Origin: SG-bin9 sp049323835
Lineage (GTDB): Bacteria; Pseudomonadota; Alphaproteobacteria; Rhizobiales; Xanthobacteraceae
Assembly: GCA_049323835.1 (NCBI GenBank)
Contig: JBMOOJ010000111.1
Location: 7,919 to 71,918 of the forward strand
Length of the DNA: 64,000 bases
Direction of reading: 5' to 3'
The position numbers were made by a program, and so were the translations under genes. The notes below the pieces were generated by a model. That model did not search any database. It was not told where the DNA came from and worked only from the letters and a program-made list of their open reading frames with translations. Each line of letters opens with the position of its first letter. Positions within the stretch are counted from its first letter, which is position 1. Below, piece after piece: positions 1-8,361 of this stretch.

Positions 1-582
1 CTCCGCCAGTCGCCGCAACAATTCGTCCGGTGGAAAATCAACCAGCACGAGTTCATCTGCGGCATCGAACACGGTGTCCGGTACGGTTTCACGAACACGG
101 ACCTTGGTGATCTTCTGGATCACCTCGTTGAGGCTTTCGAGATGCTGGATGTTCAACGTGGTCCAGACGTCGATGCCGGCAACCAGCAATTCCTCGATGT
201 CCTGCCAGCGCTTGGGATGACGGCTGCCCGGCACATTGGAATGCGCATACTCGTCGACAAGCAGAAGTCCGGGCTTGCGCGCAAGCGCCGCATCGAGGTC
301 GAACTCCTGCATCACCTGGTTGCGGTAGACGATCGGCCGGCGCGGCAGGAGTTCGAGCCCGGCAACGAGCGCTTCGGTTTCGCCGCGGCCGTGCGTCTCG
401 ACCAGTCCGATAACAACGTTCCGCCCTTCTTTCTTCGCGGTCTGTGCCGCGGTCAGCATCGCAAAGGTCTTGCCAACGCCGGGCGCCGCCCCAAGAAAAA
501 TCTTGAGGCGGCCGCGATTTTCCTGTCTCGCCAGAGCAAGCAGTGCGTCGGGTGACGCGCGGGGGGCAACGGTTACGGGCAT
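1..582 (-). CDS. kdpD: Sensor kinase KdpD, N-terminal part (truncated by window edge)
   Basis: This is the first 194 residues of the K+/turgor sensor histidine kinase of the KdpDE two-component system; the gene runs off the left edge. The start is the ATG at 582. The visible part is the cytoplasmic KdpD domain. It has a Walker A motif GAAPGVGKT near residue 32, followed by GLVETHGR and VDEYAHSN, which are typical of the family. The transmembrane and kinase domains lie outside the window. It sits 21 bp downstream of kdpC, so it is probably co-transcribed with the pump. kdpE is expected further left but cannot be seen. Confidence 0.95.
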   Translation of the reverse strand, partial: MPVTVAPRASPDALLALARQENRGRLKIFLGAAPGVGKTFAMLTAAQTAKKEGRNVVIGLVETHGRGETEALVAGLELLPRRPIVYRNQVMQEFDLDAALARKPGLLLVDEYAHSNVPGSRHPKRWQDIEELLVAGIDVWTTLNIQHLESLNEVIQKITKVRVRETVPDTVFDAADELVLVDFPPDELLRRLAE

Positions 583-603
583 CGGCGTTCCTGCCCGCCT
601 AAT

Positions 604-1203
604 TTAAGGCTTCATCGCATCAAGTGCGAGGTTCAACGCAAGAACGTTAACGCGGGGTTCGCCGATAATCCCGAGAAGCCGGCCCTCGGTCTGGGACGCT
701 ACCAGCTCACGAATTCGGGCAACCGGGGTATTTCTGGCCTTGGCTACCCGCACGATCTGGTTCGCCGCGTTTTCCGGAGAGATATGCGGATCGAGGCCGC
801 TACCGGATGTGGTGACGCTATCGGCCGGAACGGATACATCGCCCGCCTCCTTCATTGCCTTCACGTCCCCGGCCACCCGGTCGATCAGCTTCCGCGACGT
901 CGGCCCCAGATTGGAGCCACTGGAGCTTGCCGCATTATACGGTGCATCGACGGTCTTCGACGAATCGCCCGGATCAGGCGCGCTGGTCGCCGACGGGCGG
1001 CCGTGGAAGTAGCGATCACTCGCGAACGCCTGTCCGATCAGAGCCGATCCGATCACCGCACCGTCCTTCCGGATGAGACTGCCGCCGGCCTGGCGGGGCA
1101 TGGCAGCCTCGGCAACAACGGTGATCGCCAGCGGATAGACTACTCCGAGCAGCGCCACAAACAGAGCCAGCATGACAGCAGCGGGGCGAAGGTGGGCCAA
1201 CAT
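604..1203 (-). CDS. kdpC: Potassium-transporting ATPase KdpC subunit
   Basis: A 199-residue KdpC, the single-span subunit that stabilises the KdpFABC complex and raises ATP affinity. The start is the ATG at 1203, giving MLAHLRPAAVMLALF with an N-terminal membrane helix (about residues 8-28). Family motifs follow: a GSLI segment, the FHGRPSAT region and the C-terminal NVLALNLALD. Length matches the family (about 190-200). It lies 14 bp downstream of kdpB and 21 bp upstream of kdpD. Confidence 0.97.
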   Translation of the reverse strand: MLAHLRPAAVMLALFVALLGVVYPLAITVVAEAAMPRQAGGSLIRKDGAVIGSALIGQAFASDRYFHGRPSATSAPDPGDSSKTVDAPYNAASSSGSNLGPTSRKLIDRVAGDVKAMKEAGDVSVPADSVTTSGSGLDPHISPENAANQIVRVAKARNTPVARIRELVASQTEGRLLGIIGEPRVNVLALNLALDAMKP

Positions 1204-1217
1204 GATACAATCCTCCT

Positions 1218-3269
1218 TCAGGCAAGGCCGAGTGCGTTGACGATCAGATCGACGAGCTTGATCCCGGCGAAGGGGACGATCAGCCCGCCGAGGCCGTAAA
1301 CAACGAGATTGCGCTGGAGCAGCGCGGCGGCCCCGACAGGCCGATAGGCGACGCCCTTCAGGGCCAGCGGGATCAGCGCCACGATGATCAGCGCATTGAA
1401 GATGACTGCGGAGAGAATAGCGCTCTGCGGCGTCGCCAGTTGCATGATGTTCAGCGCCGACAACTCGGGATAGGTCACGACGAACAGCGCCGGAATGATC
1501 GCGAAATACTTGGCGACATCGTTCGCGATCGAGAAGGTCGTCAGCGAGCCGCGCGTCATGAGGAGCTGTTTGCCGATTTCGACGACCTCGATCAGCTTCG
1601 TAGGGTTGGAATCGAGATCGACCATGTTGCCAGCCTCGCGCGCCGCCTGGGTACCGGTCTGCATGGCGACGCCGACATCCGCCTGCGCCAGCGCCGGCGC
1701 ATCGTTGGTGCCGTCGCCACACATGGCGATCAGCCGTCCCTTGGACTGCTCTTCGCGGATGTAACGCAGCTTGTCCTCCGGCGTTGCCTCGGCGATGAAA
1801 TCGTCGACACCGGCCTCGGAAGCGATAGCCGCCGCGGTGACGGGATTATCGCCGGTCACCATCACCGTGCGGATACCCATCCGCCGCATCTCGGCAAAGC
1901 GCTCCTTGATGTCGGGTTTGACCACGTCCTTGAGATGGATCACACCAAGCAGCCGTCCGTTCTCGACAAGCCCGAGCGGCGTTCCGCCCGATCGCGCGAT
2001 GCGCTCATGCGCTGCGCGGAACGTGGCGTTATCCTGCGCATCACCGCCATTCTCGCGCGCAAAACGCAGAACCGCGTCGATAGCGCCCTTGCGCAGCTTG
2101 CGCGCGCCGGTATCGACACCTGAAAGCCGCGTCACCGCCGAGAATTCGACGAACGAACCGCTCGAGGTGCCGGCCGGCTCACTGAGGCCATACTTCTCCT
2201 TGACCAGCGCGACGATCGATCGTCCCTCGGCGGTCTCGTCGGCGAGACTCGCCAGCATCGCAGCTTCCGCCGCTTCACGCTCGCTCACGCCCACCACCGG
2301 GATAATCTCGCTCGCCATGCGGTTGCCGAATGTGATGGTGCCCGTCTTGTCGAGCAGCAGCGTATCGACGTCGCCCGCGGCCTCGACCGCACGTCCTGAC
2401 ATTGCCATCACATTGAACTTCAGAAGCCGGTCCATGCCGGCGATGCCGATCGCCGAGAGAAGCCCGCCGATGGTAGTCGGGATCAGCGTCACCAGCAGCG
2501 CCACCAGCACCGTGATCGAGAGCACCGTCCCCGAATAGCTGGCGAGCGGCCACAGCGTGACGACCGCGATCAGGAAGATCAGCGTCATGCCCGACAGCAG
2601 AATAGAGAGCGCAAGCTCATTCGGCGTCTTCTGCCGCTCGGCGCCTTCGACCAGCGCAATCATCCGATCGAGGAATGACGAGCCCGGCGTCGTTGTCACG
2701 CGCACGATGATCCAGTCCGAGATGACGGTGGTGCCGCCGGTGACGGCGGAACGGTCACCACCGGATTCGCGGATGACCGGCGCGGACTCGCCGGTTACCG
2801 CCGCCTCGTTCACCGACGCAATACCTTCGACAATCTCGCCGTCGACCGGAATGACGTCGCCGGCATCGACGCGGATCAGATCACTCACCTCGAGGTCGGC
2901 CGCCTCGACGCCGTGAAACAGTTCGATGTTGCCGGGCATCACGAGCTTCTTGGCGCGCGTTTCGGTTCGCGTCCGCCGCAGGGTTTCAGCTTGGGCCCGT
3001 CCCCGCCCCTCGGCAATTGCTTCGGCGAAGTTGGCGAACAGAACGGTGAACCAGAGCCAGGCAGCAATCTGCGCGGTGAACAGGATCGGCTGCTGCTGCG
3101 CGATATCACGGATCAGCAGCAGTGTGACGACCACTGCGACGATCTCAGTGACGAAGATCACCGGATTCTTCGCCAGTGTCCGCGGATCGAGTTTGCGGAA
3201 CGCATCGCCTGCCGCGCGCATCATGAGCGTGCCGTCGGCGACTGCGTGGGCTTGGGATTTGCGGGCCAT
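1218..3269 (-). CDS. kdpB: Potassium-transporting P-type ATPase KdpB
   Basis: The catalytic P-type ATPase of the Kdp K+ uptake complex in the inner membrane. The start is the ATG at 3269 (MARKSQ), chosen because AAGGA lies 8 nt upstream. It gives 683 residues, against 682 for the E. coli protein, and puts the phosphorylated Asp of DKTGT at position 307 and the regulatory Ser of TGES at 162, as in E. coli. The GDGTND hinge motif and terminal membrane helices are present. An in-frame TTG at 3287 would add six residues without support. It lies 30 bp after kdpA and 14 bp before kdpC. Confidence 0.98.
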   Translation of the reverse strand: MARKSQAHAVADGTLMMRAAGDAFRKLDPRTLAKNPVIFVTEIVAVVVTLLLIRDIAQQQPILFTAQIAAWLWFTVLFANFAEAIAEGRGRAQAETLRRTRTETRAKKLVMPGNIELFHGVEAADLEVSDLIRVDAGDVIPVDGEIVEGIASVNEAAVTGESAPVIRESGGDRSAVTGGTTVISDWIIVRVTTTPGSSFLDRMIALVEGAERQKTPNELALSILLSGMTLIFLIAVVTLWPLASYSGTVLSITVLVALLVTLIPTTIGGLLSAIGIAGMDRLLKFNVMAMSGRAVEAAGDVDTLLLDKTGTITFGNRMASEIIPVVGVSEREAAEAAMLASLADETAEGRSIVALVKEKYGLSEPAGTSSGSFVEFSAVTRLSGVDTGARKLRKGAIDAVLRFARENGGDAQDNATFRAAHERIARSGGTPLGLVENGRLLGVIHLKDVVKPDIKERFAEMRRMGIRTVMVTGDNPVTAAAIASEAGVDDFIAEATPEDKLRYIREEQSKGRLIAMCGDGTNDAPALAQADVGVAMQTGTQAAREAGNMVDLDSNPTKLIEVVEIGKQLLMTRGSLTTFSIANDVAKYFAIIPALFVVTYPELSALNIMQLATPQSAILSAVIFNALIIVALIPLALKGVAYRPVGAAALLQRNLVVYGLGGLIVPFAGIKLVDLIVNALGLA

Positions 3270-3299
3270 GACCGGCATCCTTTTCAACGAGACTGTTTG

Positions 3300-5009
3300 T
3301 CAGAACGTCTTGCCGGCGAGCATCTGGAAATGCTCGACGACAGGACCAAGCGCGACGGCCGGGAAGAACTCGAGACCCGCAACGATCAGGATGGTGCCGA
3401 TCAGCAGCGCGACGAACAGCCGGGTATGGGTCGGGAATGTGCCCTCCGACACCGGCGCGCGGACCTTGCCCGCCAGAGCGCCGGCCATTGCCATCACGGG
3501 AACGACATAGGCAAAGCGGCCGAACAGCATCGCAAGGCCGAGGGTCGTGTTGTACCAGGGTGTGTTGGCGGAAAGGCCTGCGAAGGCCGAGCCGTTGTTG
3601 CCGGTCGCGGACGAATAGGCGTACAGAATTTCCGACAGACCATGCGGGCCGGCATTGGCGAGACTCGCCAACGCGCCAGGCAACAGCACGGCGGCCGCAG
3701 AGAAGCCAAGGATGGCCAGCGGCAGGATGAGCAGCGCCAGCATGGCGAGTTTCATTTCCTTCGCTTCGATCTTCTTGCCAAGATACTCGGGCGTGCGGCC
3801 GACCATCAGTCCCGCGATGAACACGGCCACGATCGCAAACACCAGCATGCCGTAAAGACCAGAACCGACACCGCCAGGCAGCACTTCGCCGAGCTGGATC
3901 ATGATCAGCGGCACAAGACCGCCGAGTGGAGTAAACGAGTCATGCATGGAGTTGACCGCGCCGCATGACAGGCCGGTCGTGACCGCTGCATAGAGCGCCG
4001 ACATGGCCGTACCGAAGCGAACTTCCTTGCCTTCCATGTTGCCCATGGTCTGATCGACACCGAGCGCTGCAAGCAGCGGGTTGCCGTTGGCTTCGGCCCA
4101 GTAGGCGAACCCGGTTGCCGCCACGAGAAGGACGAGCATCGCCGCGAGCAGCGCCCAGCCCTGCCGACTGTCACCGACCATCTGGCCGAACGTGACCGGC
4201 AGGGCAGCGCTGACGACCAGCATTGCCCAGATCGAGATCATGTTGCTGACGGCGGTCGCGTTCTCGAAGGGATGCGCAGCGTTGGTGTTGAAGAAGCCGC
4301 CGCCGTTCGTGCCGAGCTGCTTGATTGCCTCCTGGCTCGCGACCGGACCAAGCGCCACCGCCTGCCTGGCTCCCTCGAGCGTCGTCGCATCGACGGAACC
4401 GAGCAGCGTCTGTGGCAGGCCAGTCGCCACGTAAGCCAGTGCGACCACGATCGCCAGCGGCAGCAGGACGTAAAGTGTACCGCGAACAAGATCGACCCAG
4501 AAGTTGCCGATGGTCCGTGTGCCGGAGCGCGCCAGCGCCCGCACCAGCACCATCGCCAGCGCCATGCCGGTCGCCGCGGAGAGGAAGTTCTGCACGGCGA
4601 GACCCATCATCTGGACCAGATGACTCATGGTCGCCTCGCCGCCGTAGGCCTGCCAGTTGGTATTTGTGACGAAGCTGATCGCGGTGTTAAAGGCGAGGTC
4701 CGGCGCGACGGCGGAGAAGTCCTGCGGATTGAGCGGGAGCCAGCCTTGCAGCCGCATCAGCACGTAGAGGAATACGAAGCCGGCCGCATTGAACACCAGC
4801 ATCGCGACCGTGTAGTCGCGCCATCCCTGCTCTTTCGACGCATCGATGCCGGCGAACCGGAAGAATCCACGCTCGACCGGCGCGAATGCGGGTGACAGAA
4901 ACGTGCTCTCCCCACCGAACACGCGCGCCATGAACAGCCCGAGCGGTTTCACGCACACAAGCACCAGCGCAAAAACCAGCGCGATCTGCGCCCAGCCAAC
5001 GATCGTCAT
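3300..5009 (-). CDS. kdpA: Potassium-transporting ATPase KdpA, K+ channel-like subunit
   Basis: A 569-residue polytopic membrane protein that binds and admits K+ through a superfamily-of-K+-transporters pore. The start is the ATG at 5009 (MTIVGWAQ), preceded by GAGGAG at good spacing. Pore-loop signatures are visible, including TNTNWQ and GTNGGGFFNTN, the KdpA selectivity region. Hydrophobic segments run along the whole chain. The gene follows kdpF by 10 bp and precedes kdpB. Confidence 0.98.
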   Translation of the reverse strand: MTIVGWAQIALVFALVLVCVKPLGLFMARVFGGESTFLSPAFAPVERGFFRFAGIDASKEQGWRDYTVAMLVFNAAGFVFLYVLMRLQGWLPLNPQDFSAVAPDLAFNTAISFVTNTNWQAYGGEATMSHLVQMMGLAVQNFLSAATGMALAMVLVRALARSGTRTIGNFWVDLVRGTLYVLLPLAIVVALAYVATGLPQTLLGSVDATTLEGARQAVALGPVASQEAIKQLGTNGGGFFNTNAAHPFENATAVSNMISIWAMLVVSAALPVTFGQMVGDSRQGWALLAAMLVLLVAATGFAYWAEANGNPLLAALGVDQTMGNMEGKEVRFGTAMSALYAAVTTGLSCGAVNSMHDSFTPLGGLVPLIMIQLGEVLPGGVGSGLYGMLVFAIVAVFIAGLMVGRTPEYLGKKIEAKEMKLAMLALLILPLAILGFSAAAVLLPGALASLANAGPHGLSEILYAYSSATGNNGSAFAGLSANTPWYNTTLGLAMLFGRFAYVVPVMAMAGALAGKVRAPVSEGTFPTHTRLFVALLIGTILIVAGLEFFPAVALGPVVEHFQMLAGKTF

Positions 5010-5019
5010 TGCAAGCTCC

Positions 5020-5106
5020 TCAGAAACGTTCCGGGCGCAGCAGCGTCGCCAGAAGATAGACACCGAGCACAAGCGCGATGGCGAGACCGAACAAGGGTTC
5101 GAACAT
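5020..5106 (-). CDS. kdpF: KdpF, small K+ ATPase subunit
   Basis: A 28-residue, single-helix peptide starting MFEPLFGLAIALVLGVYLL and ending in a basic RPERF tail. Its size, hydrophobicity and place directly before kdpA (10 bp) are those of KdpF, a lipid-like stabiliser of the KdpABC complex. A GGAGGC ribosome site precedes the ATG at 5106. Confidence 0.9.
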   Translation of the reverse strand: MFEPLFGLAIALVLGVYLLATLLRPERF

Positions 5107-5115
5107 GAACGCCTC

Positions 5116-5199
5116 CTAAAGCCGCTCGGCAGCAGAAGCGTAAAGGGCCATCAGTGCGAACCCTGCTAGTCCAAGGGCGAGAAAGACAAAGTCGGGCAT
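5116..5199 (-). CDS. 27-aa hydrophobic peptide at the head of the kdp operon
   Basis: A 27-residue reading frame (MPDFVFLALGLAGFALMALY, then ASAAERL) ends 9 bp before kdpF. It has a Shine-Dalgarno-like GGAGCGG upstream of the ATG at 5199, and its own end supplies the GGAGG for kdpF. It predicts one transmembrane helix with a short charged tail, the same architecture as KdpF but a different sequence. From memory, similar tiny frames precede kdpF in other rhizobia, but this was not searched. It could be a second small pump subunit or a leader peptide. Function is not assigned. Confidence 0.6.
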   Translation of the reverse strand: MPDFVFLALGLAGFALMALYASAAERL

Positions 5200-5229
5200 C
5201 GTCCGCTCCGGGGTTGATCTGGAACGGAC

Positions 5230-5295
5230 GTAGAGAATGCGGTGTAAAATCGCGATGCGATTGAGTACGCGCGGGTATAAAGGCGGCATAAAGAC
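5230..5295 (-). promoter_or_regulatory. Candidate kdp promoter region with T-rich KdpE-like elements
   Basis: Read on minus, this stretch carries TTTATGCCGCC followed at once by TTTATACC, an 11-bp spaced near-repeat, and further on TTTTACACCG. E. coli KdpE binds a T-rich site containing TTTATA and TTTACA, so the resemblance is suggestive only. The surrounding 5200-5526 stretch (327 bases) has no convincing gene and must hold the divergent promoters of kdp (minus) and ppa (plus). Confidence 0.3.
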
Positions 5296-5526
5296 GTGCA
5301 ACCAGCCCGCGCAGCAGGGCTGGCCTTCAGTCGCGAGGCCCGAAAAAGCCGGACGCAATCTTCAGGCTGGCGCCCGTGGGATGCCTGGACCGGCCCGGCT
5401 GGCTATACAAAGGTGGCGTTCACCAACAACGGGCGTTTTGGTATCCAGACGCACAACGATATGCTCCGTTTGCAGGGCGCCGCTCGCATTGCTGATGGCC
5501 GTCACCGTAACCAGCGAGACAGAAAC

Positions 5527-6075
5527 ATGAACATCGATGCAATTTCCACAGGCTCGAATCCGCCTTACGAAGTCAACGTCATCATCGAAGTTCCCGTCGG
5601 CGGCGAGCCGATCAAGTATGAGATCGACAAAGCGGCGGGCGTGCTGGTCGTCGACCGGTTTCTTCACACGGCGATGCGATACCCCGGCAACTATGGTTTT
5701 GTGCCGCACACCCTGTCCCAGGATGGCGACCCCTGCGACGTGCTGATCGCCAACACCCGCGCCATCGCTCCCGGAGCCTTGATGGCGGTCAGGCCTGTCG
5801 GTGTGCTGCTCATGGAAGATGAAGCCGGCGGCGACGAGAAGATCATCGCCGTTCCGACAGCCAAACTGACCAAGCGCTACGATCGCATTCAGAACTACAG
5901 CGATCTGCCCGAGATCACGCTGGAGCAGATCCAGCATTTCTTCGAGCACTACAAGGATCTCGAACCCAACAAATGGGTGAAGGTTCTGCGATGGGGAAAT
6001 GCCGACGTCGCGCATCAACTGCTGATCGATGGAATCCGCCGTGCAAAGGAACAGCGGCTTGATGCAAAACGCTAG
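5527..6075 (+). CDS. ppa: Inorganic pyrophosphatase (family I)
   Basis: A 182-residue soluble enzyme that hydrolyses pyrophosphate to phosphate, pulling biosynthetic reactions forward. The start is the ATG at 5527 (MNIDAISTGSNPPYEVNVIIEVP). The family I active-site block is visible: YGFVPHT followed by DGDPCDVLI, with the metal-binding aspartates, and KYEIDK upstream. Length matches bacterial Ppa (about 175-185). It is a single gene, divergent from the kdp operon and convergent with the DUF3830 gene 12 bp away. Confidence 0.97.
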   Translation: MNIDAISTGSNPPYEVNVIIEVPVGGEPIKYEIDKAAGVLVVDRFLHTAMRYPGNYGFVPHTLSQDGDPCDVLIANTRAIAPGALMAVRPVGVLLMEDEAGGDEKIIAVPTAKLTKRYDRIQNYSDLPEITLEQIQHFFEHYKDLEPNKWVKVLRWGNADVAHQLLIDGIRRAKEQRLDAKR

Positions 6076-6087
6076 GCGCTTTGGCGG

Positions 6088-6552
6088 CTAGCGCTGCGCC
6101 TCGAACGTGACCTGCCCTACCCCCTCAAACCGGCGGGCTCTCGCCCATCGCGCAAAATCATCGAGCCCCTTCACCACCGTTCCGAAAACCGTCAGAGTAT
6201 TGGGACCCGACGGCAGCTTGGCTTCGGCCGTTCCATAGGTCACCGTGATCTCGTCGTACTTCGGATCGAACGCGACATCGCCCGGCCGGACCAGACGTGT
6301 CTGGTTCTCCTCGACCTTGCAACCGATGGGGACGGATGTTGCGCCCATCAGCATGTCGCCGCTCCAGGCGACGTGAACCATCGGCAGGACAAGTGGCACC
6401 TTGGCAAGAAACGCCTGAGCCGTCTGCGGAACACCTTCGTCATAGACCACAATCTCCGCAGTTCCGCCGGGCCAGTTCATCGTCACACGGCGAGAGCCGC
6501 GCCGGAAATCGCTCCACGTCTTCTGCCAGTACCAGTTCTCTGCTTCCATCAT
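6088..6552 (-). CDS. DUF3830-like (cyclophilin-like) protein
   Basis: A 154-residue protein of the DUF3830 type, judged from the pattern TAQAFLAKVPL, then HVAWSGDMLM, PGDVAFDPKYDEI and LPSGPNTLTVFG. The family has a cyclophilin-like beta-barrel fold; no reaction is established. The start at 6552 was chosen because it makes an ATGA overlap with the upstream gene, preceded by GGGAGCC. It is the last gene of the monooxygenase/ABC operon, so a role in processing or binding the same substrate is likely but unproven. Confidence 0.7.
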   Translation of the reverse strand: MMEAENWYWQKTWSDFRRGSRRVTMNWPGGTAEIVVYDEGVPQTAQAFLAKVPLVLPMVHVAWSGDMLMGATSVPIGCKVEENQTRLVRPGDVAFDPKYDEITVTYGTAEAKLPSGPNTLTVFGTVVKGLDDFARWARARRFEGVGQVTFEAQR

Positions 6553-6863
6553 GCGGCTCCCTTGATGTGCGCGATGCGTGAGTAGCGCAGCGTCTTGAAG
6601 ACGACCTTGTCCTTGAACGGTCCCCAGCCGCGCCGCGCGTTGAACTCCGGCGACTTCAGCGTCTCCTCGCCTTCGATCTCGTAGACGCTGAGGTAGGAGC
6701 GCGATCCATCCGGCTCGGTCGCGACATAGCGTTGCGCCGATCTGAAGCCGGGGCATTCGGCGATTTCGGGAAGGTGAACCGTGTCGTACCAGCTATTCCA
6801 GGCATCCTCGACCGAAGGTTCGACCTTCACGGACACGATCAGCAGTTCTGCGGCAATTCCCAT
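6549..6863 (-). CDS. DUF4286-like dimeric alpha-beta barrel protein
   Basis: A 104-residue protein with the pattern WNSWYDTVHLPEI, then CPGFRSAQRY and YLSVYEIEG. This is the layout of DUF4286/ferredoxin-like dimeric alpha-beta barrel proteins, a fold found in small monooxygenases, isomerases and lactone-handling enzymes. It lies 12 bp after livF and overlaps the next gene by ATGA. The adjacent flavin monooxygenase suggests it acts on an aromatic product, but the reaction is unknown. Confidence 0.65.
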   Translation of the reverse strand: MGIAAELLIVSVKVEPSVEDAWNSWYDTVHLPEIAECPGFRSAQRYVATEPDGSRSYLSVYEIEGEETLKSPEFNARRGWGPFKDKVVFKTLRYSRIAHIKGAA

Positions 6864-6875
6864 TCCTTGTCTCCT

Positions 6876-7580
6876 TCACACACCGAGGTAGGCAGAGCGC
6901 ACCTCGGGATTATCCAACAACTCGGAGGCACGTCCCTCCGTCGTCACACGTCCGGCTTCGAGGACATACGCGCGATCCGCGAGTTCGAGCGCCAGCGATG
7001 CGTTCTGCTCGACAAGCAGGATCGATATGCCCTTCGCGCTGAGTTCCCTGATCTTGTCGAAGATGAAACTCACGACCAGGGGCGCCAGTCCCAGCGACGG
7101 CTCATCAAGCAGAAGCAATCTCGGTTCCGACATCAAGGCCCGGCCGATCGCCAGCATCTGCTGTTCGCCGCCGGACAGCGTCCCGGCAACCGCAGACCGA
7201 CGCGACGCAAGGACGGGAAACATGTCGTAGACCTCGGCGATACGCTGCTCGCGCCCTTCCGCCGACTGCGTGTACGCGCCAAGATCGAGGTTCTCGAACA
7301 CGGTTAACGGCGCGAAGATCTGACGGCCCTCCGGAACCTGCACCATGCCGCGCTTGACGCGGTCGGAAGCACGGACCGCGCCGATATCGCGTCCATCGTA
7401 AACGACCGTGCCGCCGCTCGCGGGCTGAACGCCCGAGATGACGTTCAGGAGAGTCGTCTTGCCGGCTCCGTTGGCGCCGATCAGCGCCACGCATTCCCCC
7501 TGCGCGACGCCGATCGTCACGTTGGCCAGCGCCGCCAAGCGCTGATAGTGGCTCGAAACGCCGTCAACCTGTAGCAGCAC
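6876..7580 (-). CDS. livF: Branched-chain-amino-acid-type ABC transporter ATPase (LivF)
   Basis: A 234-residue ATPase of a LIV-type importer. It has Walker A GANGAGKT (near residue 34), signature LSGGEQQMLAIGRAL and Walker B LLLDEPSLGLAP, and it ends in RSAYLGV as LivF proteins do. The start is a GTG at 7580 that overlaps the end of livG by 17 bp. It forms the nucleotide-binding pair with LivG. The operon's flavin monooxygenase suggests an aromatic acid rather than an amino acid as substrate. Confidence 0.93.
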   Translation of the reverse strand: MLLQVDGVSSHYQRLAALANVTIGVAQGECVALIGANGAGKTTLLNVISGVQPASGGTVVYDGRDIGAVRASDRVKRGMVQVPEGRQIFAPLTVFENLDLGAYTQSAEGREQRIAEVYDMFPVLASRRSAVAGTLSGGEQQMLAIGRALMSEPRLLLLDEPSLGLAPLVVSFIFDKIRELSAKGISILLVEQNASLALELADRAYVLEAGRVTTEGRASELLDNPEVRSAYLGV

Positions 7581-8361
7581 GTTCGCGCTCCCGCCGTTCA
7601 GCCGGCTTTCCCAGATAAGCTTCGATCACGGCGTGATCGTTGCGCACGAATTCTGGCGTTCCATCGGCAAATAACTTGCCCTCGACCAGCACCGAAACGC
7701 GATCCGAGATCGACATCACGAGCTTCATGTCGTGCTCGACAAGAATGATGGTCGTTTGCGACGTCTCGGCGATCGAGCGGATCAATTGCCCGACCGAACG
7801 TTTTTCGAGACTCGTGCATCCCGCCACCGGTTCATCTAGCAACAGCACTTTTGGCTCGCATGCGATCGCACGCGCGATCTCAAGACGCTTGAGTTCGCCG
7901 TAGGACAGCGCTTTCGCAGCATCCGATGCACGCGCGGCAAGGCCGACCTTTTCGAGGAGCGAGAACGCCTTCGATTCGATGTCTCTCGAACGCCTCACAA
8001 GCGATGGCGTCCGGAACAGACCCGGCCAGAAGCCGTTGCTGCTATGCAGGTAGAAGCCGCAGACGACGTTCTCGAGCACGGACATTGTCCAGAACACCTG
8101 CAAATTCTGGAATGTGCGGGTCATTCCGAGACGCGCGAGTGCGTGAGCCGGCTTGCCGGTGACATCGATGCCGTCAAACAGAACCCTGCCCGCGGTCGGC
8201 CGGTAGACCCCGGTCATCGCGTTGATGAAGGACGTCTTGCCGGCGCCATTCGGGCCGATGATCGCGTGAACGCCACCCTCGCGGATGGACAGCGACAGGC
8301 CATCGACCGCCTTCACGCCGCCAAAATGGACCTTGAGATCCCTGGTCGCGAGCGCCGTCAC
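7564..8361 (-). CDS. livG: Branched-chain-amino-acid-type ABC transporter ATPase (LivG)
   Basis: A 265-residue ATPase with Walker A GPNGAGKT, signature LSYGELKRLEIARAI and Walker B LLLDEPVAG. The start is the GTG at 8361, chosen because it makes a GTGA overlap with the livM stop and has a purine-rich GGGGAAG upstream. The conserved C-terminal VIEAYLG is present, followed by a charged tail. It pairs with LivF. Confidence 0.92.
   Translation of the reverse strand: MTALATRDLKVHFGGVKAVDGLSLSIREGGVHAIIGPNGAGKTSFINAMTGVYRPTAGRVLFDGIDVTGKPAHALARLGMTRTFQNLQVFWTMSVLENVVCGFYLHSSNGFWPGLFRTPSLVRRSRDIESKAFSLLEKVGLAARASDAAKALSYGELKRLEIARAIACEPKVLLLDEPVAGCTSLEKRSVGQLIRSIAETSQTTIILVEHDMKLVMSISDRVSVLVEGKLFADGTPEFVRNDHAVIEAYLGKPAERRERERAATG

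Noticed and set aside
2913..3968. A 351-codon plus-strand frame opposite kdpA/kdpB
   Set aside because: Low-complexity His/Gln/Arg-rich translation; the minus strand is unmistakable kdpAB.
6076..6087. Bidirectional terminator between ppa and the DUF3830 gene
   Set aside because: Only a weak GCGCT/AGCGC stem without a T-run was seen.
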